IMG/VR virus record: IMGVR_UViG_3300031687_000060
Coordinates: 1 to 33,363 of that record
Length of the DNA stretch: 33,363 nt
Direction: 5' to 3' (one strand)
Source of the DNA: a virus
Shown here: positions 7,308-13,877 of the stretch, in pieces
How positions within the stretch are numbered: position 1 is the stretch's first letter
How the letters are laid out: each line of letters starts with the position of its first letter
The notes under the pieces: model-generated
Seen by the model: only the letters and a program-made list of their open reading frames with translations
Databases searched by the model: none
What the model was told of the DNA's origin: nothing
Made by a program: the position numbers and the translations under genes

Positions 7308-7775
7308 TTAATCATCGAGCCCTGGGACATACGTCTCCTGAGCATCGTCTTTGTGCGGATTACCACCTTCATACCAACTGCCCTCTTTGGCCTGCGTTAC
7401 TGGTATTGGTTCATGGTATTCCATTTCACAGCCGTTTTCATTATCCTCGGCTACGGATATCTTTATATAGCGATCAGGATACTTTGCTTGTATCGTTAAT
7501 GCTAAATCGTCAGCGATCATCTCGCATGACTTAAAGTCTAGTTGGAGTTCTGCATTTCCATACAGTTTCTCCAACCATCTTTTAAATTGTATGAACTCTA
7601 TATCTCTATCATCATGGAACACTTCAATCCACACTTTAAAGTGGAATGTGTGTCTATGCGGATAGCCTAGGAAACTGACGTCGTACTCGTCGCCAGTCGC
7701 CAAGTTAGGATCAGTTAATGCCGCAGGATACTTATGTATACCTTCTTTACTAAATGTTACCCAAATACTTCTCAT
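7308..7775 (-). CDS. queD: QueD-like 6-carboxytetrahydropterin synthase / PTPS family protein
   Basis: QueD converts dihydroneopterin triphosphate to 6-carboxytetrahydropterin, the step between FolE and QueE. Evidence is a Zn triad pattern: H14 in SKEGIHKYPAA, then H40 and H42 in GYPHRHTFHF, matching the family H...HxH arrangement, followed by a beta-strand and the DRDIEFIQFKRWLE segment equivalent to the GMVxDFxxLK region. A later CEMIADDLA and ISVAEDNENG fit the T-x-E and Glu-containing substrate segments. The catalytic Cys normally found between the first His and HxH is absent. Length (155 aa) is a little long. Without neighbours folE and queE the call would be tentative; the context raises it. 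Confidence 0.65.
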   Translation of the reverse strand: MRSIWVTFSKEGIHKYPAALTDPNLATGDEYDVSFLGYPHRHTFHFKVWIEVFHDDRDIEFIQFKRWLEKLYGNAELQLDFKSCEMIADDLALTIQAKYPDRYIKISVAEDNENGCEMEYHEPIPVTQAKEGSWYEGGNPHKDDAQETYVPGLDD

Positions 7776-7783
7776 ACTATTCC

Positions 7784-7981
7784 TTAAACAATATTACTTG
7801 CTTGTGGGCCTTTCGGTCCTTCTTCAAGATCATACGTCACTTTTTGATTTTCTTCTAGTGATGTATATCCGTCTCCTTTGATTGCCGAAAAATGTGCGAA
7901 CACATCTTTGCCACCTTCTTCCGGTGTAATAAATCCAAAACCTTTAGATGTATTAAACCATTTTACTGTACCATTTGCCAT
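7784..7981 (-). CDS. csp: Cold-shock protein CspA family
   Basis: A 65-aa single OB-fold protein. It has the RNP1-like motif KGFGFITP (residues 13-20) and the RNP2-like motif VFAHFSAI (residues 27-34), preceded by [10 protein letters not shown], all diagnostic of cold-shock domain proteins that bind single-stranded nucleic acid and melt RNA structure. The ending PQASNIV is also typical. It lies 8 bases upstream of the QueD-like gene and downstream of the small membrane gene group. Phage copies may act as RNA chaperones during infection; that role is inferred. Confidence 0.95.
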   Translation of the reverse strand: MANGTVKWFNTSKGFGFITPEEGGKDVFAHFSAIKGDGYTSLEENQKVTYDLEEGPKGPQASNIV

Positions 7982-7997
7982 TTCTTTCTTCTCTCTA

Positions 7998-8191
7998 TTA
8001 TGAAGTCTTACCTTCGTTATTAAATTCTAAAGGTAATTCCTTCAAAATGCGAAACTTATTATTAAGTCTCTTATATCCAACTCCCAACGTATTACGTTGT
8101 TCATCTTCAATTCGTTTATTTGAATCTTTTATGATCCAAATCCTAACTGGCCTTTAATCCAGTCATTAATTTCTTGTTGTGTCAAATCCAT
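7998..8191 (-). pseudogene. Small gene apparently broken by a -1 frameshift
   Basis: An ATG at 8191 overlaps the stop of the 137-aa gene (TAATG) and opens a frame MDLTQQEINDWIKGQLGFGS that stops at 8129. A second frame, offset by -1, is open from about 8158 to TAA 7998 and reads IIKDSNKRIEDEQRNTLGV then a basic stretch and [10 protein letters not shown]. It has no ATG, GTG or TTG near its beginning. Joined, the two would give about 64 residues and fill the gap exactly. A single missing base near 8132-8150, real or from sequencing, or programmed frameshifting, would explain it. I see no classical slippery heptamer. The family is not recognised. Confidence 0.5.
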
Positions 8192-8604
8192 TATGCCTCT
8201 TTGTTTGGGTTCCAAATAGTTAAGTTTTTAGTCTTAAGTCTATTAGCAACAATACTGTATCTGTTTTGTTCTGCCTTCCATTCCTTTAACCACTTGTGGC
8301 CATCGCGTTCAGCATCAATAAAGATAGCATTAGTAAATGCTAATGGTAGTAATACCCCAACATGAACAAAAATGCTTATGAGTGTATTGTATCCAAACAA
8401 ACCTAAATAGTTTGCCGCTATAAAACCAAAGAACACACTCCATACAGTGAACAGCACTAACATAAAGTAAGTCTGTAGACTTGGGTCCGGTATGTATTTC
8501 AATGGATTGTATTTCACATCCATAACTCTTCTCCAACTATTTACAAGACTGAACATGGTTCGTCTAAATAAACTTGGCTTTTTCATAATTGGTTCAATCT
8601 TCAT
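8191..8604 (-). CDS. Multi-pass membrane protein, hypothetical (137 aa)
   Basis: The N-terminus is basic and amphipathic, followed by at least two hydrophobic segments at about residues 46-70 (TYFMLVLFTVWSVFFGFIAA) and 74-95 (NTLISIFVHVGVLLPLAFTN), then a charged, Trp-containing C-terminal tail. It is probably an inner-membrane protein with two helices and both ends in the cytoplasm. The start ATG 8604 overlaps the stop of the 31-aa gene; an in-frame Met at residue 7 is an alternative. It belongs to a run of small membrane proteins after a glycosyltransferase. Function unknown. Confidence 0.75.
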   Translation of the reverse strand: MKIEPIMKKPSLFRRTMFSLVNSWRRVMDVKYNPLKYIPDPSLQTYFMLVLFTVWSVFFGFIAANYLGLFGYNTLISIFVHVGVLLPLAFTNAIFIDAERDGHKWLKEWKAEQNRYSIVANRLKTKNLTIWNPNKEA

Positions 8605-8696
8605 TCTGTATGCTCTCTTATATATTCTTTAACTACATGCATCCCATATGATGCCCATGTAATTACTATTAAACTCCATATTAACAATTCGATCAC
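8601..8696 (-). CDS. Single-helix membrane micro-protein (31 aa, GTG start)
   Basis: The gap between the DUF481-like gene and the 137-aa membrane gene contains one short frame: GTG 8696, overlapping the upstream TGA as GTGA, to TGA 8601, overlapping the next ATG. The product begins MIELLIWSLIVITWASYGMH and consists of one membrane helix followed by a charged cytoplasmic-type tail. Precise four-base overlap at the start and overlap at the end make chance unlikely. Function unknown. Confidence 0.6.
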   Translation of the reverse strand: MIELLIWSLIVITWASYGMHVVKEYIREHTE

Positions 8697-9361
8697 AGCT
8701 CTAATTCAAAGCCGAATGTTAGTATGTTTTCTTTCTTATAACTATCTGTATGCTGATTTGATACATTTATACTAAATTTATCACTAACCTGATATGCTAA
8801 TTCTGTTTCTATACGGATGTATGCTTCTTTGCTAGTTTCGTATAGTGCCTTATTTGTAATACTAATACGTTCAGACATCATGTATGCTACCCACAAACTA
8901 TTTCTTAAAATAAGTTCCGTGGTGTCACCTTCTAAATATGCTAGTGATACTTCGTTACTGACTTTCCACTTGTCGCTTTTGTATAGTTTACGACCGTACC
9001 CTGCGCCTAGCACACTTCTTATATCGTAGTCTCGTATCTCATCGTAGTCTACTTGAAGTACTGTTAGGAAGTAACTTTCATCTGTTAGGTCTTTGTTTAG
9101 TTTAAATTGAGTGTAAAGGTCATGGAATTCCACGTCACCGTTTTCACTGGCATAGTAGTAATCGCTTTCGAATACATACTGCCAACCATTTTCTAGTTCT
9201 GTTCGATGATCAAAGTCTAAATTGACTGTAACTTCGTCCTTGCCACTAGCGAATATTTCACCGCTACCACCTATAGTTGTTTGTGCCGCTACTTGAACAG
9301 TACACAACAAAAGGAATACTATTACAAATATTGATATTACTGATTTCTTAACTGTACTCAT
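8693..9361 (-). CDS. DUF481-like outer-membrane beta-barrel protein
   Basis: The product (222 aa) begins with a clear signal peptide (basic MSTVKKS, hydrophobic residues 8-22, cleavage after VAA near residue 26). The mature part is a series of amphipathic strands with alternating residues (ENGWQYVFESDYYYAS, SYFLTVLQVDYDE, GAGYGRKLY, EVSLAYLEGD) and ends in a strand with a terminal hydrophobic residue (LTFGFELEL), as in outer-membrane barrels. GAGYGRKL plus the strand pattern resembles DUF481 (YdiY-type) proteins. It would be inserted in the host outer membrane, where it could alter receptor access or permeability. It overlaps small membrane genes on both sides. Confidence 0.7.
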   Translation of the reverse strand: MSTVKKSVISIFVIVFLLLCTVQVAAQTTIGGSGEIFASGKDEVTVNLDFDHRTELENGWQYVFESDYYYASENGDVEFHDLYTQFKLNKDLTDESYFLTVLQVDYDEIRDYDIRSVLGAGYGRKLYKSDKWKVSNEVSLAYLEGDTTELILRNSLWVAYMMSERISITNKALYETSKEAYIRIETELAYQVSDKFSINVSNQHTDSYKKENILTFGFELEL

Positions 9362-9573
9362 TTAAAACCTAGTTCCTTTAATGCTTGTTGTCTTGTCTTG
9401 CCCATTTTTTCTAATGCTTCGTTTATTTCAAAGTCGTAGTAAGCACCTGTAAGTTTTCTAAGTGCCGATCTTTCGCTTAACATTACACTACTGATCCAAC
9501 AGCCGTATAACATAAACCCTAGTAGTACTATAGTAAATACTGTATTAAAAATTAATGCCATAATCTCATTCAT
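9358..9573 (-). CDS. Single-pass membrane protein (71 aa)
   Basis: One strong hydrophobic helix at about residues 5-30 (LIFNTVFTIVLLGFMLYGCW) is followed by a charged, helical cytoplasmic-type tail ending in KTRQQALKELGFK. The start overlaps the glycosyltransferase end by 8 bases, and the stop overlaps the DUF481-like start (ATGA). No family is recognised. Position suggests work together with the outer-membrane barrel protein and the two smaller membrane proteins downstream. Confidence 0.7.
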   Translation of the reverse strand: MNEIMALIFNTVFTIVLLGFMLYGCWISSVMLSERSALRKLTGAYYDFEINEALEKMGKTRQQALKELGFK

Positions 9574-10795
9574 ATTTTTGCTTCGCTACTTTTCGTCTGT
9601 AGTATTGTCTATCTCTTTGATACTCTAATCCTAATCCTGCCATAACCTTTAATGTTCTTTCAATAGTACCATTCTGATAATCGCTGATCTTACCTAAGTT
9701 ATATCCATCTAAATTGTGTGCCGATATGTCATCGAACATGTTTTCTAATTTACTTATAGCGTCTTCTAAACTCCAAGGAACGTATAAGTGTCTACCGTTG
9801 TTAGCAAATACTTCTGGAAAACTTCTATATGCTGGATATAGTGTAAGTGTACCAAGTGTGTCTGCTTCGCTAACAGTATTGCTTACCCAATCTTGTAAAG
9901 CACAATTAAACAACACTTTGCTATCTGCCAAGTAGTTGTAGTAATCATTCTTCTTTAAGCCTGTGTATATTTTAAAGTTAGCCGTATTGCCTTCTTGTAA
10001 TGCCATAGCACGATCTACATACTCTTGGTCTGAACTCTTTAGTTCAGGATGTCCACAAAATATAGCAAACTCTGTGTTTGGATCTATTTTATAGTATGCT
10101 TCTGCTAAGTCCATATAGAAATGCGGTTGTTTCTCGTCGTCCCAACGTGCCGCAAATCCAACTCTATTTGATCGTTCATGTAACGGCTTTAGTTCTGGAA
10201 CTCTACTTTGTACTTCTTCTTTACCAAACGGTAAACCTGTTACATATATTGGCTTTTTAAAGCCTGCTGTTCTTAAATGTGCTACAAACTCCTCTGAGGC
10301 TACACAGATGCCATCAACAAATTCATCTACCATTTGTTCATATCTACGCATCCAGTCAAACATACCTTCCCTAATTAAGAAGTCATCTGGGTCTGTTGTT
10401 TGTGCTAAGAATCTAAGGAATACTTTAGGTCTGTACTCCGGTGGGGACTGATCCATGATATACGGTAAACATTCTAAACCAGGTGTATACATATCTTCAT
10501 AAAAGATAACATCATCACTAGTTATTTCACCGTTCTTCATTTTTTGTACTAAGTTCATTGTTTGACTTAGACTGTAATAACTTCTACCATGTGCGTCTAA
10601 CACACTACCTGTAACGATTGCTTTACTATTATCAAGTTCTTCACCTTCGATAATTTCGTAGTCTAACCCGTACTCTTTAAAAACACGTTCGTTCCATTCC
10701 TGTAACTGAAGTGTGTACCTTGCTTCATAAGACTCTAGTCCCATGTAAAACAATTTACGAATACTATTATTAATTAAACCGTTATCTTCTATCAT
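9566..10795 (-). CDS. GT-B fold glycosyltransferase
   Basis: The 409-aa product has two halves. The C-terminal half carries GT4-like features: a strand and donor-loop segment RVGFAARWDDEKQPHFYMDL (residues about 217-236), IFCGHPE, and an acidic motif region in SNTVSEADTLGTLTLYPAYR equivalent to the E-x7-E donor-ribose site. The N-terminal half includes GSVLDAHGRSYYSLSQ and FYEDMYTPGLE. It should transfer a sugar from a nucleotide donor. Acceptor is unknown: host surface glycan, virion, or a modified DNA base. It is the first gene after a near-consensus promoter (10820-10848) and is followed by membrane and outer-membrane genes, which favours an envelope target; the DNA-modification genes directly upstream keep a DNA target open. 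Confidence 0.75.
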   Translation of the reverse strand: MIEDNGLINNSIRKLFYMGLESYEARYTLQLQEWNERVFKEYGLDYEIIEGEELDNSKAIVTGSVLDAHGRSYYSLSQTMNLVQKMKNGEITSDDVIFYEDMYTPGLECLPYIMDQSPPEYRPKVFLRFLAQTTDPDDFLIREGMFDWMRRYEQMVDEFVDGICVASEEFVAHLRTAGFKKPIYVTGLPFGKEEVQSRVPELKPLHERSNRVGFAARWDDEKQPHFYMDLAEAYYKIDPNTEFAIFCGHPELKSSDQEYVDRAMALQEGNTANFKIYTGLKKNDYYNYLADSKVLFNCALQDWVSNTVSEADTLGTLTLYPAYRSFPEVFANNGRHLYVPWSLEDAISKLENMFDDISAHNLDGYNLGKISDYQNGTIERTLKVMAGLGLEYQRDRQYYRRKVAKQKYE

Positions 10796-10819
10796 ATCTC
10801 TCTATCCTCATTATCTACT

Positions 10820-10848
10820 ATTATATCACTTTTTGTGGCTAATGTCAA
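10820..10848 (-). promoter_or_regulatory. Early-type sigma70 promoter for glycosyltransferase operon
   Basis: On the minus strand, -35 TTGACA (10843-10848) and -10 TATAAT (10820-10825) are perfect with a 17-base spacer. The spacer contains GCCAC-AAAAA-GTGA, a slightly weaker version of the CCAY-N5-RTGG inverted repeat seen at 5401 and 23269. The -35 box contains the TGA stop of the 38-aa gene. About 24 bases of leader precede the glycosyltransferase ATG at 10795. Confidence 0.88.
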
Positions 10849-10961
10849 CCTTTTTCTATTTCTGTAAATGCTTCATGTCCTTCAAAGAACATCTGTATCA
10901 TTACATATACTGCTACGTTAACAAACGTTAGTGCCGCAAACAAAATCCATGTAGTCAACAT
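10845..10961 (-). CDS. Single-helix membrane micro-protein (38 aa)
   Basis: This frame starts at ATG 10961, overlapping the upstream stop as TAATG, and ends with TGA 10845 inside the -35 box of the next promoter. The product begins MLTTWILFAALTFVNVAVYV, a single membrane helix, followed by MIQMFFEGHEAFTEIEKG. Composition and exact start overlap support a real gene. Function is unknown; several similar micro-proteins lie in the operon just downstream. Confidence 0.6.
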   Translation of the reverse strand: MLTTWILFAALTFVNVAVYVMIQMFFEGHEAFTEIEKG

Positions 10962-11467
10962 TAATCTATAACCTCGTCTTTTGTGTATTTGGTCCAATCT
11001 GTAAATGTCTCTCTTGTTTGTAAATCATGTAAACTATGACACCATACACCTGGGTTTGTTGCCTTAAAGTCTTTGTCATCTAGTTTAATAGTAGTATTGT
11101 AATTGAACTGATTCATGTATGGCAACTTAACACTTATCATTGGTATGAATGTTGCGTACTCTGTCATACCGCATTCCAGTACTTGTTCTGCTAATGTTAC
11201 ATCAAAGTCTAGTGTTAACCAGATACCTTCCTTGAGCATGTCATTAAGTAATGTATCCCAGGCCGCCCATGCTTCTGCGTCCTTAGGATGGAAACTTTGA
11301 TTGGCTCCTAAGTAAATATGCGGACAAGCATTGTTTAATGCTCTAGCAAGTATTTCTTCTTTGGGCTGATACCCAACTACAAATAACGTCCTTTGACCAT
11401 AAGCAGGAGTATGCTCTACTTCTGTGCCTATAAAAAACTTTGTATCCACGTGACCTTCTCTATCCAT
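10961..11467 (-). CDS. Conserved-type hypothetical protein beside DpdA/oxygenase genes (168 aa)
   Basis: The protein alternates strand-like and helix-like segments (TLFVVGYQ, CPHIYLGANQSF, WLTLDFDVT, YATFIPMISVKLPY, NYNTTIKLDD), which suggests a small alpha/beta or partial TIM-barrel fold. The motifs FFIGTEVEHTPAYG and TNPGVWCHSLHDL look like strongly constrained positions, and there is a possible metal or substrate set of His, Asp and Glu. I recall similar proteins in marine T4-like phages without an assigned function. It follows the 2OG-Fe(II) oxygenase gene by one base and shares its operon with dpdA, so a part in base modification is a reasonable hypothesis only. Confidence 0.75.
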   Translation of the reverse strand: MDREGHVDTKFFIGTEVEHTPAYGQRTLFVVGYQPKEEILARALNNACPHIYLGANQSFHPKDAEAWAAWDTLLNDMLKEGIWLTLDFDVTLAEQVLECGMTEYATFIPMISVKLPYMNQFNYNTTIKLDDKDFKATNPGVWCHSLHDLQTRETFTDWTKYTKDEVID

Positions 11468-11468
11468 C

Positions 11469-12152
11469 TTAATTACCTATTCCAAAATCTGTGTGTAATT
11501 GCTTTTTTAATTTTTCCATAACAAATGAATCTTTGTGTAATGCGTTTTTCAATTGGGAAGGGTCAAAGTATAAATCTTTTTCTTTTCCTTCCTGCTTCTG
11601 AAATCCAATGTACACTGATAATCTTACTTCGCTTTTATTAATTACTTGTTGTATTTGATGAAATAGGGTACCTGGGAATATAACACATCTATTAAACTTA
11701 TGCTCAATTAGTGTTGCTCTATCTTCTCCTAAATAAAAGCCACCGCCTTCATCTTTAAAATATGGATTACCAAACCAAAGAAATATTAAAATATCTTTTG
11801 TAAGATGATCAACATGCCCTTCAAAAGTATCGCACTCTTGTGTGAGATTAACATGACATCTTACGCAATCTGTGTATTTAAAATCTGTTCCATGTTCTTC
11901 ATTCCACTTTGTTACATAAGGAAGTATTGTAGTTGACATCTTAAATACATCTTCAATATCTTCTTTGGTCAATCCTTTTGTAAAGTAAAAAGAACTTTCC
12001 CCTTCTGCGTCTGGATAAGGATTCTCTACAGCACTTAATACAAAACCACTTTTCATATAATATCTAAGCCAGTCGCTACACATTTCTTTGCTGAAAAAGT
12101 CATCAACAATTAGTACTGGCTTATCTTCAACAACTAGTGATTGCGTATTCAT
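11469..12152 (-). CDS. 2-oxoglutarate/Fe(II)-dependent oxygenase (prolyl 4-hydroxylase-like)
   Basis: Double-stranded beta-helix oxygenases bind Fe with an HxD...H triad and 2-oxoglutarate with a distal Arg. Here these are H113 and D115 in FEGHVDH, H165 in GTLFHQIQQV, and R177 in EVRLSVYIGF. The intervening FLWFGNPYFKDEGGGFYLGE and the start VDDFFSKEMCSDWL are typical for P4H-like members. Length (227 aa) fits. Substrate could be protein, nucleotide base or small molecule. It overlaps the 64-aa gene at its start and lies two genes downstream of dpdA, which makes oxidation of a DNA base an attractive but untested role. Confidence 0.85.
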   Translation of the reverse strand: MNTQSLVVEDKPVLIVDDFFSKEMCSDWLRYYMKSGFVLSAVENPYPDAEGESSFYFTKGLTKEDIEDVFKMSTTILPYVTKWNEEHGTDFKYTDCVRCHVNLTQECDTFEGHVDHLTKDILIFLWFGNPYFKDEGGGFYLGEDRATLIEHKFNRCVIFPGTLFHQIQQVINKSEVRLSVYIGFQKQEGKEKDLYFDPSQLKNALHKDSFVMEKLKKQLHTDFGIGN

Positions 12153-12346
12153 TAGTAACTAATGTAACCCCATTCAACTAATTGTGCTTGAAAGAATGTT
12201 GCTTTCCTTACACTAAAATCCATCGGTGCTTGTATTTTACCATCCTTGGTTTCGATGATTGTTACACCTGTATCAGTTACTTCAAAGTTCACGTCATGTC
12301 CTTCGTGTGTATAAGTACCACTGTATACTGTTTTACTCTCCGTCAA
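12152..12346 (-). CDS. Small hypothetical protein, TTG start (64 aa)
   Basis: The frame starts at TTG 12346 with a GAGGG site 6 bases upstream; no in-frame ATG exists before residue 42. It overlaps the end of dpdA by 14 bases and its stop overlaps the oxygenase ATG (TAATG). The product is small and beta-rich (TYTHEGHDVNFEVTDTGVTI) with a hydrophobic helical end, and it looks like a compact soluble domain. It is sandwiched between dpdA and the oxygenase, so it could be an accessory subunit. No family is recognised. Confidence 0.65.
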   Translation of the reverse strand: MTESKTVYSGTYTHEGHDVNFEVTDTGVTIIETKDGKIQAPMDFSVRKATFFQAQLVEWGYISY

Positions 12347-13874
12347 AGTCTGCCCTCATTATGTCTTCTTGCATGTCCATTTCGCTGTCACCAGCGTCGT
12401 ATTCGTCAGTTTCAAACAAAGAACCAAACGTTGATTGTTCAGCACTACCATCTGAGAAACTAATTTCTTTTAAGAACTCTCTACCATCTTCTAGCATTTG
12501 TCTTGCGTTAGTGTTTGCTGGGTCTAATACTTCTTCGGCAAAACTATCAAACATGAGTATGGTACCGGGTACATAAGGTGATGTTTCATTGCTTACACTA
12601 CTGCCTTTAACCTTTTTCCAGTTCTTCCAATGTGTTGGTGTTCTATATTTTTCCATATCAGCCAGTCTATTTGCTTCTTGTGTTGCTGTAATATGATTAT
12701 AAACACTATGACCCATGTAAAGAGCATAACTAAGGGTGTCCCAACTAGTTGTACATTCTTTACCATTTCTATTTGTATCACCGTGTCCTAAAACACAGAT
12801 GTCGCCGACAGTAAGTCTTTCCATTATAGGGGAATGAGCAAAAGGCATAGGCATTGTAGAACCTTTCATGTCTTTGTTATCGAATGCTCTATCCATAAAG
12901 TATCCAAATCGCTTTGCTCTAAACTCATTATGTGTGTATGTCTGACCATATGCTGTATTAACAAAAGGTGATGCCGCATCATACGATACTGTAACATTAG
13001 GATTATCATGTTTTCTTAACTGTCTTTGAATACTGGTGAGGTGACATGCCCAATTTAGGCGTCCAGTACCCAAGAAGTGAATCCAATCCTTTCCTTCAAG
13101 TAGTCCATCGTCTCTAAGATCTAATATTCTACTTAACACACTATGCATGTGTTTCATATTGATACCAGCGAATGCGTAACCTTCTAAGGCTCTGTTCTCA
13201 TCACCGTATGCTTCTTGCACAAAACTTGGATTAGAAAAATGCTTTACAGCCTCATACCATTCTTTGCTATTTTCTTCATTGCTACCACTTAGTACATTTA
13301 GGAACTTAGTAGCACCTGGGTTTCTATTTCTTAGAAAGTAGTCTAAATTTAATAAACTAATATCTAATGTATCTCGGAATTCAGTTAGTCCGGTTCTTTC
13401 GCTCAGTTTGCCTACTGCCGCAAACGCCGGAACGTCAAGTGTCATACTCCAGTCTGCTGTATGCTCTAGCCATGTAAGTATCTTATTACAGAATGCTGTT
13501 CTAACAGGGTCATTAGGATCTTTAGCATTGCTCCAGTCCATTTTAATAACACCAGTAGCAAGTTGGAATCCACCCGAGTCACCAAGTATCATTGTTTGGC
13601 TACGGTCTCTGCCTTGTATCATTGGCTCACGTTCATCACTCTTTACAGGATCTAACTGTGCGTGACCACCTGAGTATAGTCCCCATGGATAAAAGTAATA
13701 ACTATCTTCCGGGTCTAGGAAGTTCATGCCAGCAGTACCTTTCTCAAAGCCTGCCGGGCATCTCCATTCTGTTGGATTAGTCGCCATCTTTTGTAATTGT
13801 GTTACATAGAAGCCACTAATAGCAGGTAAGTATACTGCCCAATCCTGATGCTTCTTTCCTAGATCTACTGTCAT
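12333..13874 (-). CDS. dpdA: DpdA-like DNA 7-deazaguanine transglycosylase (TGT superfamily)
   Basis: TGT enzymes swap guanine for a 7-deazaguanine in nucleic acid; the DpdA branch acts on DNA. The 513-aa product has the diagnostic ILGDSGGFQLATG (D99-Q104; TGT SDSGGFQ base-binding loop), then MTLDVPAF (D147; equivalent to TGT D156), FLNVLSGSN (near TGT Q203/G230 region), FLGTGRLN, and VSYDAASPF (D299; likely the nucleophile, TGT D280). Spacing between these resembles bacterial TGT but with insertions and a long acidic C-terminal tail, and it lacks the tRNA-enzyme C-x-C-x2-C zinc motif in recognisable form. It follows the sliding-clamp-like gene by 3 bases. FolE, QueD-like and QueE elsewhere in the window would supply its base. 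Family call is strong; DNA specificity is from phage context. Confidence 0.85.
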   Translation of the reverse strand: MTVDLGKKHQDWAVYLPAISGFYVTQLQKMATNPTEWRCPAGFEKGTAGMNFLDPEDSYYFYPWGLYSGGHAQLDPVKSDEREPMIQGRDRSQTMILGDSGGFQLATGVIKMDWSNAKDPNDPVRTAFCNKILTWLEHTADWSMTLDVPAFAAVGKLSERTGLTEFRDTLDISLLNLDYFLRNRNPGATKFLNVLSGSNEENSKEWYEAVKHFSNPSFVQEAYGDENRALEGYAFAGINMKHMHSVLSRILDLRDDGLLEGKDWIHFLGTGRLNWACHLTSIQRQLRKHDNPNVTVSYDAASPFVNTAYGQTYTHNEFRAKRFGYFMDRAFDNKDMKGSTMPMPFAHSPIMERLTVGDICVLGHGDTNRNGKECTTSWDTLSYALYMGHSVYNHITATQEANRLADMEKYRTPTHWKNWKKVKGSSVSNETSPYVPGTILMFDSFAEEVLDPANTNARQMLEDGREFLKEISFSDGSAEQSTFGSLFETDEYDAGDSEMDMQEDIMRADFDGE

Positions 13875-13877
13875 GTT

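Noticed and set aside
12593-12781. Minus-strand 62-aa hydrophobic frame inside dpdA
   Set aside because: It lies wholly in another frame of a well-supported gene and has no separate ribosome-binding site.
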